This document shows, piece after piece, positions 63,479 through 64,000 of a stretch of 64,000 nt of DNA (positions are counted from its first letter, which is position 1; every line of letters starts with the position of its first letter). This DNA is from Pteria penguin. Its lineage: Eukaryota > Mollusca > Bivalvia > Pterioida > Pteriidae. The stretch lies in NCBI GenBank assembly GCA_035048485.1, contig CM068583.1, forward strand, positions 61,586,806 through 61,650,805, written 5' to 3'. A program made the translations under genes and the position numbers. The notes under the pieces are model-generated. The model saw only the letters and a program-made list of their open reading frames with translations, ran no database searches and had not been told where the DNA came from.

Positions 63479-63652
63479 CATGCGCGGATCCAAAATTTTT
63501 TGTCAGAGGGGGTCCAACCAAAAAAGGTAATTTTTTCTTTTAGACGAGGGGGGTCCAACCCCAAAAATGCCCAAATATTACATTTTTTGGGTAAAATTTT
63601 CGGGTTCCAGGGGGGTCCAGACCCCCCTAACCCCCCTCTGTATCCGCGCATG
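63479..63652. mobile_element. 174-bp MITE with 5-bp target-site duplication
   Basis: The ends are CATGCGCGGATCC and TATCCGCGCATG. TATTA flanks it on both sides (63474-63478, 63653-63657). The interior is rich in GGGGTCC and its complement, giving spurious frames on both sides. The inner GCGGATCC is shared with the 45.6-kb MITE. Confidence 0.75.
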
Positions 63653-63657
63653 TATTA

Positions 63658-64000
63658 GACATGTAAAGATGGATGTTACATAGTTCTTCTGTACCATTCT
63701 AACTATTGCTTGATAAAGGCCAGGAGGCCGAAAATTTGCGGCAAAGAGTGTTTGTGTTGTTTCTTTATTTTTATTCCTGAGACCGATGTCACTCATATGT
63801 TAGATTTAAAATTACAATTTACAATACTTTATTGCCAAAACACTGGGCCCAGAAGGGCATACATGACATACAAGCTATAAACATAAGAAACAAGTTAAAA
63901 CAGTTACAATGATGATCATATAGAGAAAATATGAACAAAGAACATAGGTTGGTTTTTGTTTTGTTTGTTTTGTTTTGTTTTGTTATTTTTTTTGGGGGGG
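63658..64000. other. Spacer to window end
   Basis: It ends in a (TTTTG)n-like run and a G-run at the edge. No gene is recognised. Confidence 0.35.

Noticed and set aside
63448..63796. Gly/Pro-rich short minus-strand frames
   Set aside because: They lie in and around the MITE at 63479-63652; typical chance frames of such elements.

Overview
The window is AT-rich eukaryotic DNA, most likely from a clam-like bivalve mollusc. The evidence is split secreted-protein genes with phase-0 introns, tRNA-derived SINEs, many Penelope-like retroelement (PLE) fragments, LINE remnants, MITEs and very long satellites. In-frame TGA codons with a SECIS-like fold in an N-terminal GIY-YIG PLE (Naiad type) point to clams, where selenoprotein Naiads are known.

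Positions 1 to about 5,270 are one end of a Polinton/Maverick (adintovirus-like) element. A protein-primed family-B DNA polymerase runs off the left edge on the minus strand. Divergent from it is a two-CCHC-knuckle protein. Three small genes of unknown product follow (94, 140 and 98 aa). These three form a regulatory module: copies of a box ending in ACGTCCGC sit next to a TATA box, and each gene ends 20-23 nt before a stem-loop that looks like the 3' end of replication-dependent histone mRNAs. The CCHC gene instead has an ordinary AATAAA. The polymerase/CCHC intergenic region holds a cluster of nuclear-receptor-type AAGGTCA half-sites. No capsid, ATPase, protease or integrase gene is inside the window.

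From 6.2 to 27.0 kb lie two host-type genes in opposite orientation. Each has a signal-peptide exon, a phase-0 intron and one long exon. The plus-strand gene (6191-10760) encodes a 443-aa Arg/Ser-rich then Gln/Asn/Thr-rich secreted protein. The minus-strand gene (24235-27015) encodes a 611-aa secreted protein with an Arg-rich head and a long Gly-rich repeat region, as in shell-matrix, byssal or cuticle-like structural proteins. Between them are a 20-bp minisatellite, a decayed PLE and a 5.7-kb array of about 195 copies of a 29-bp satellite.

From 27 to 64 kb I see no convincing host gene apart from one possible exon pair near 45.3-45.9 kb. The sequence is a graveyard of retroelements: Naiad-type PLE copies (the longest at 49.9-53.3 kb, minus strand), a PLE fragment with canonical domain order (RT then GIY-YIG), three LINE remnants (one with very long target-site duplications), SINEs, MITEs and microsatellites including (GT)393. 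At least four Naiad tails keep recognisable parts of a SECIS core just after the coding region.
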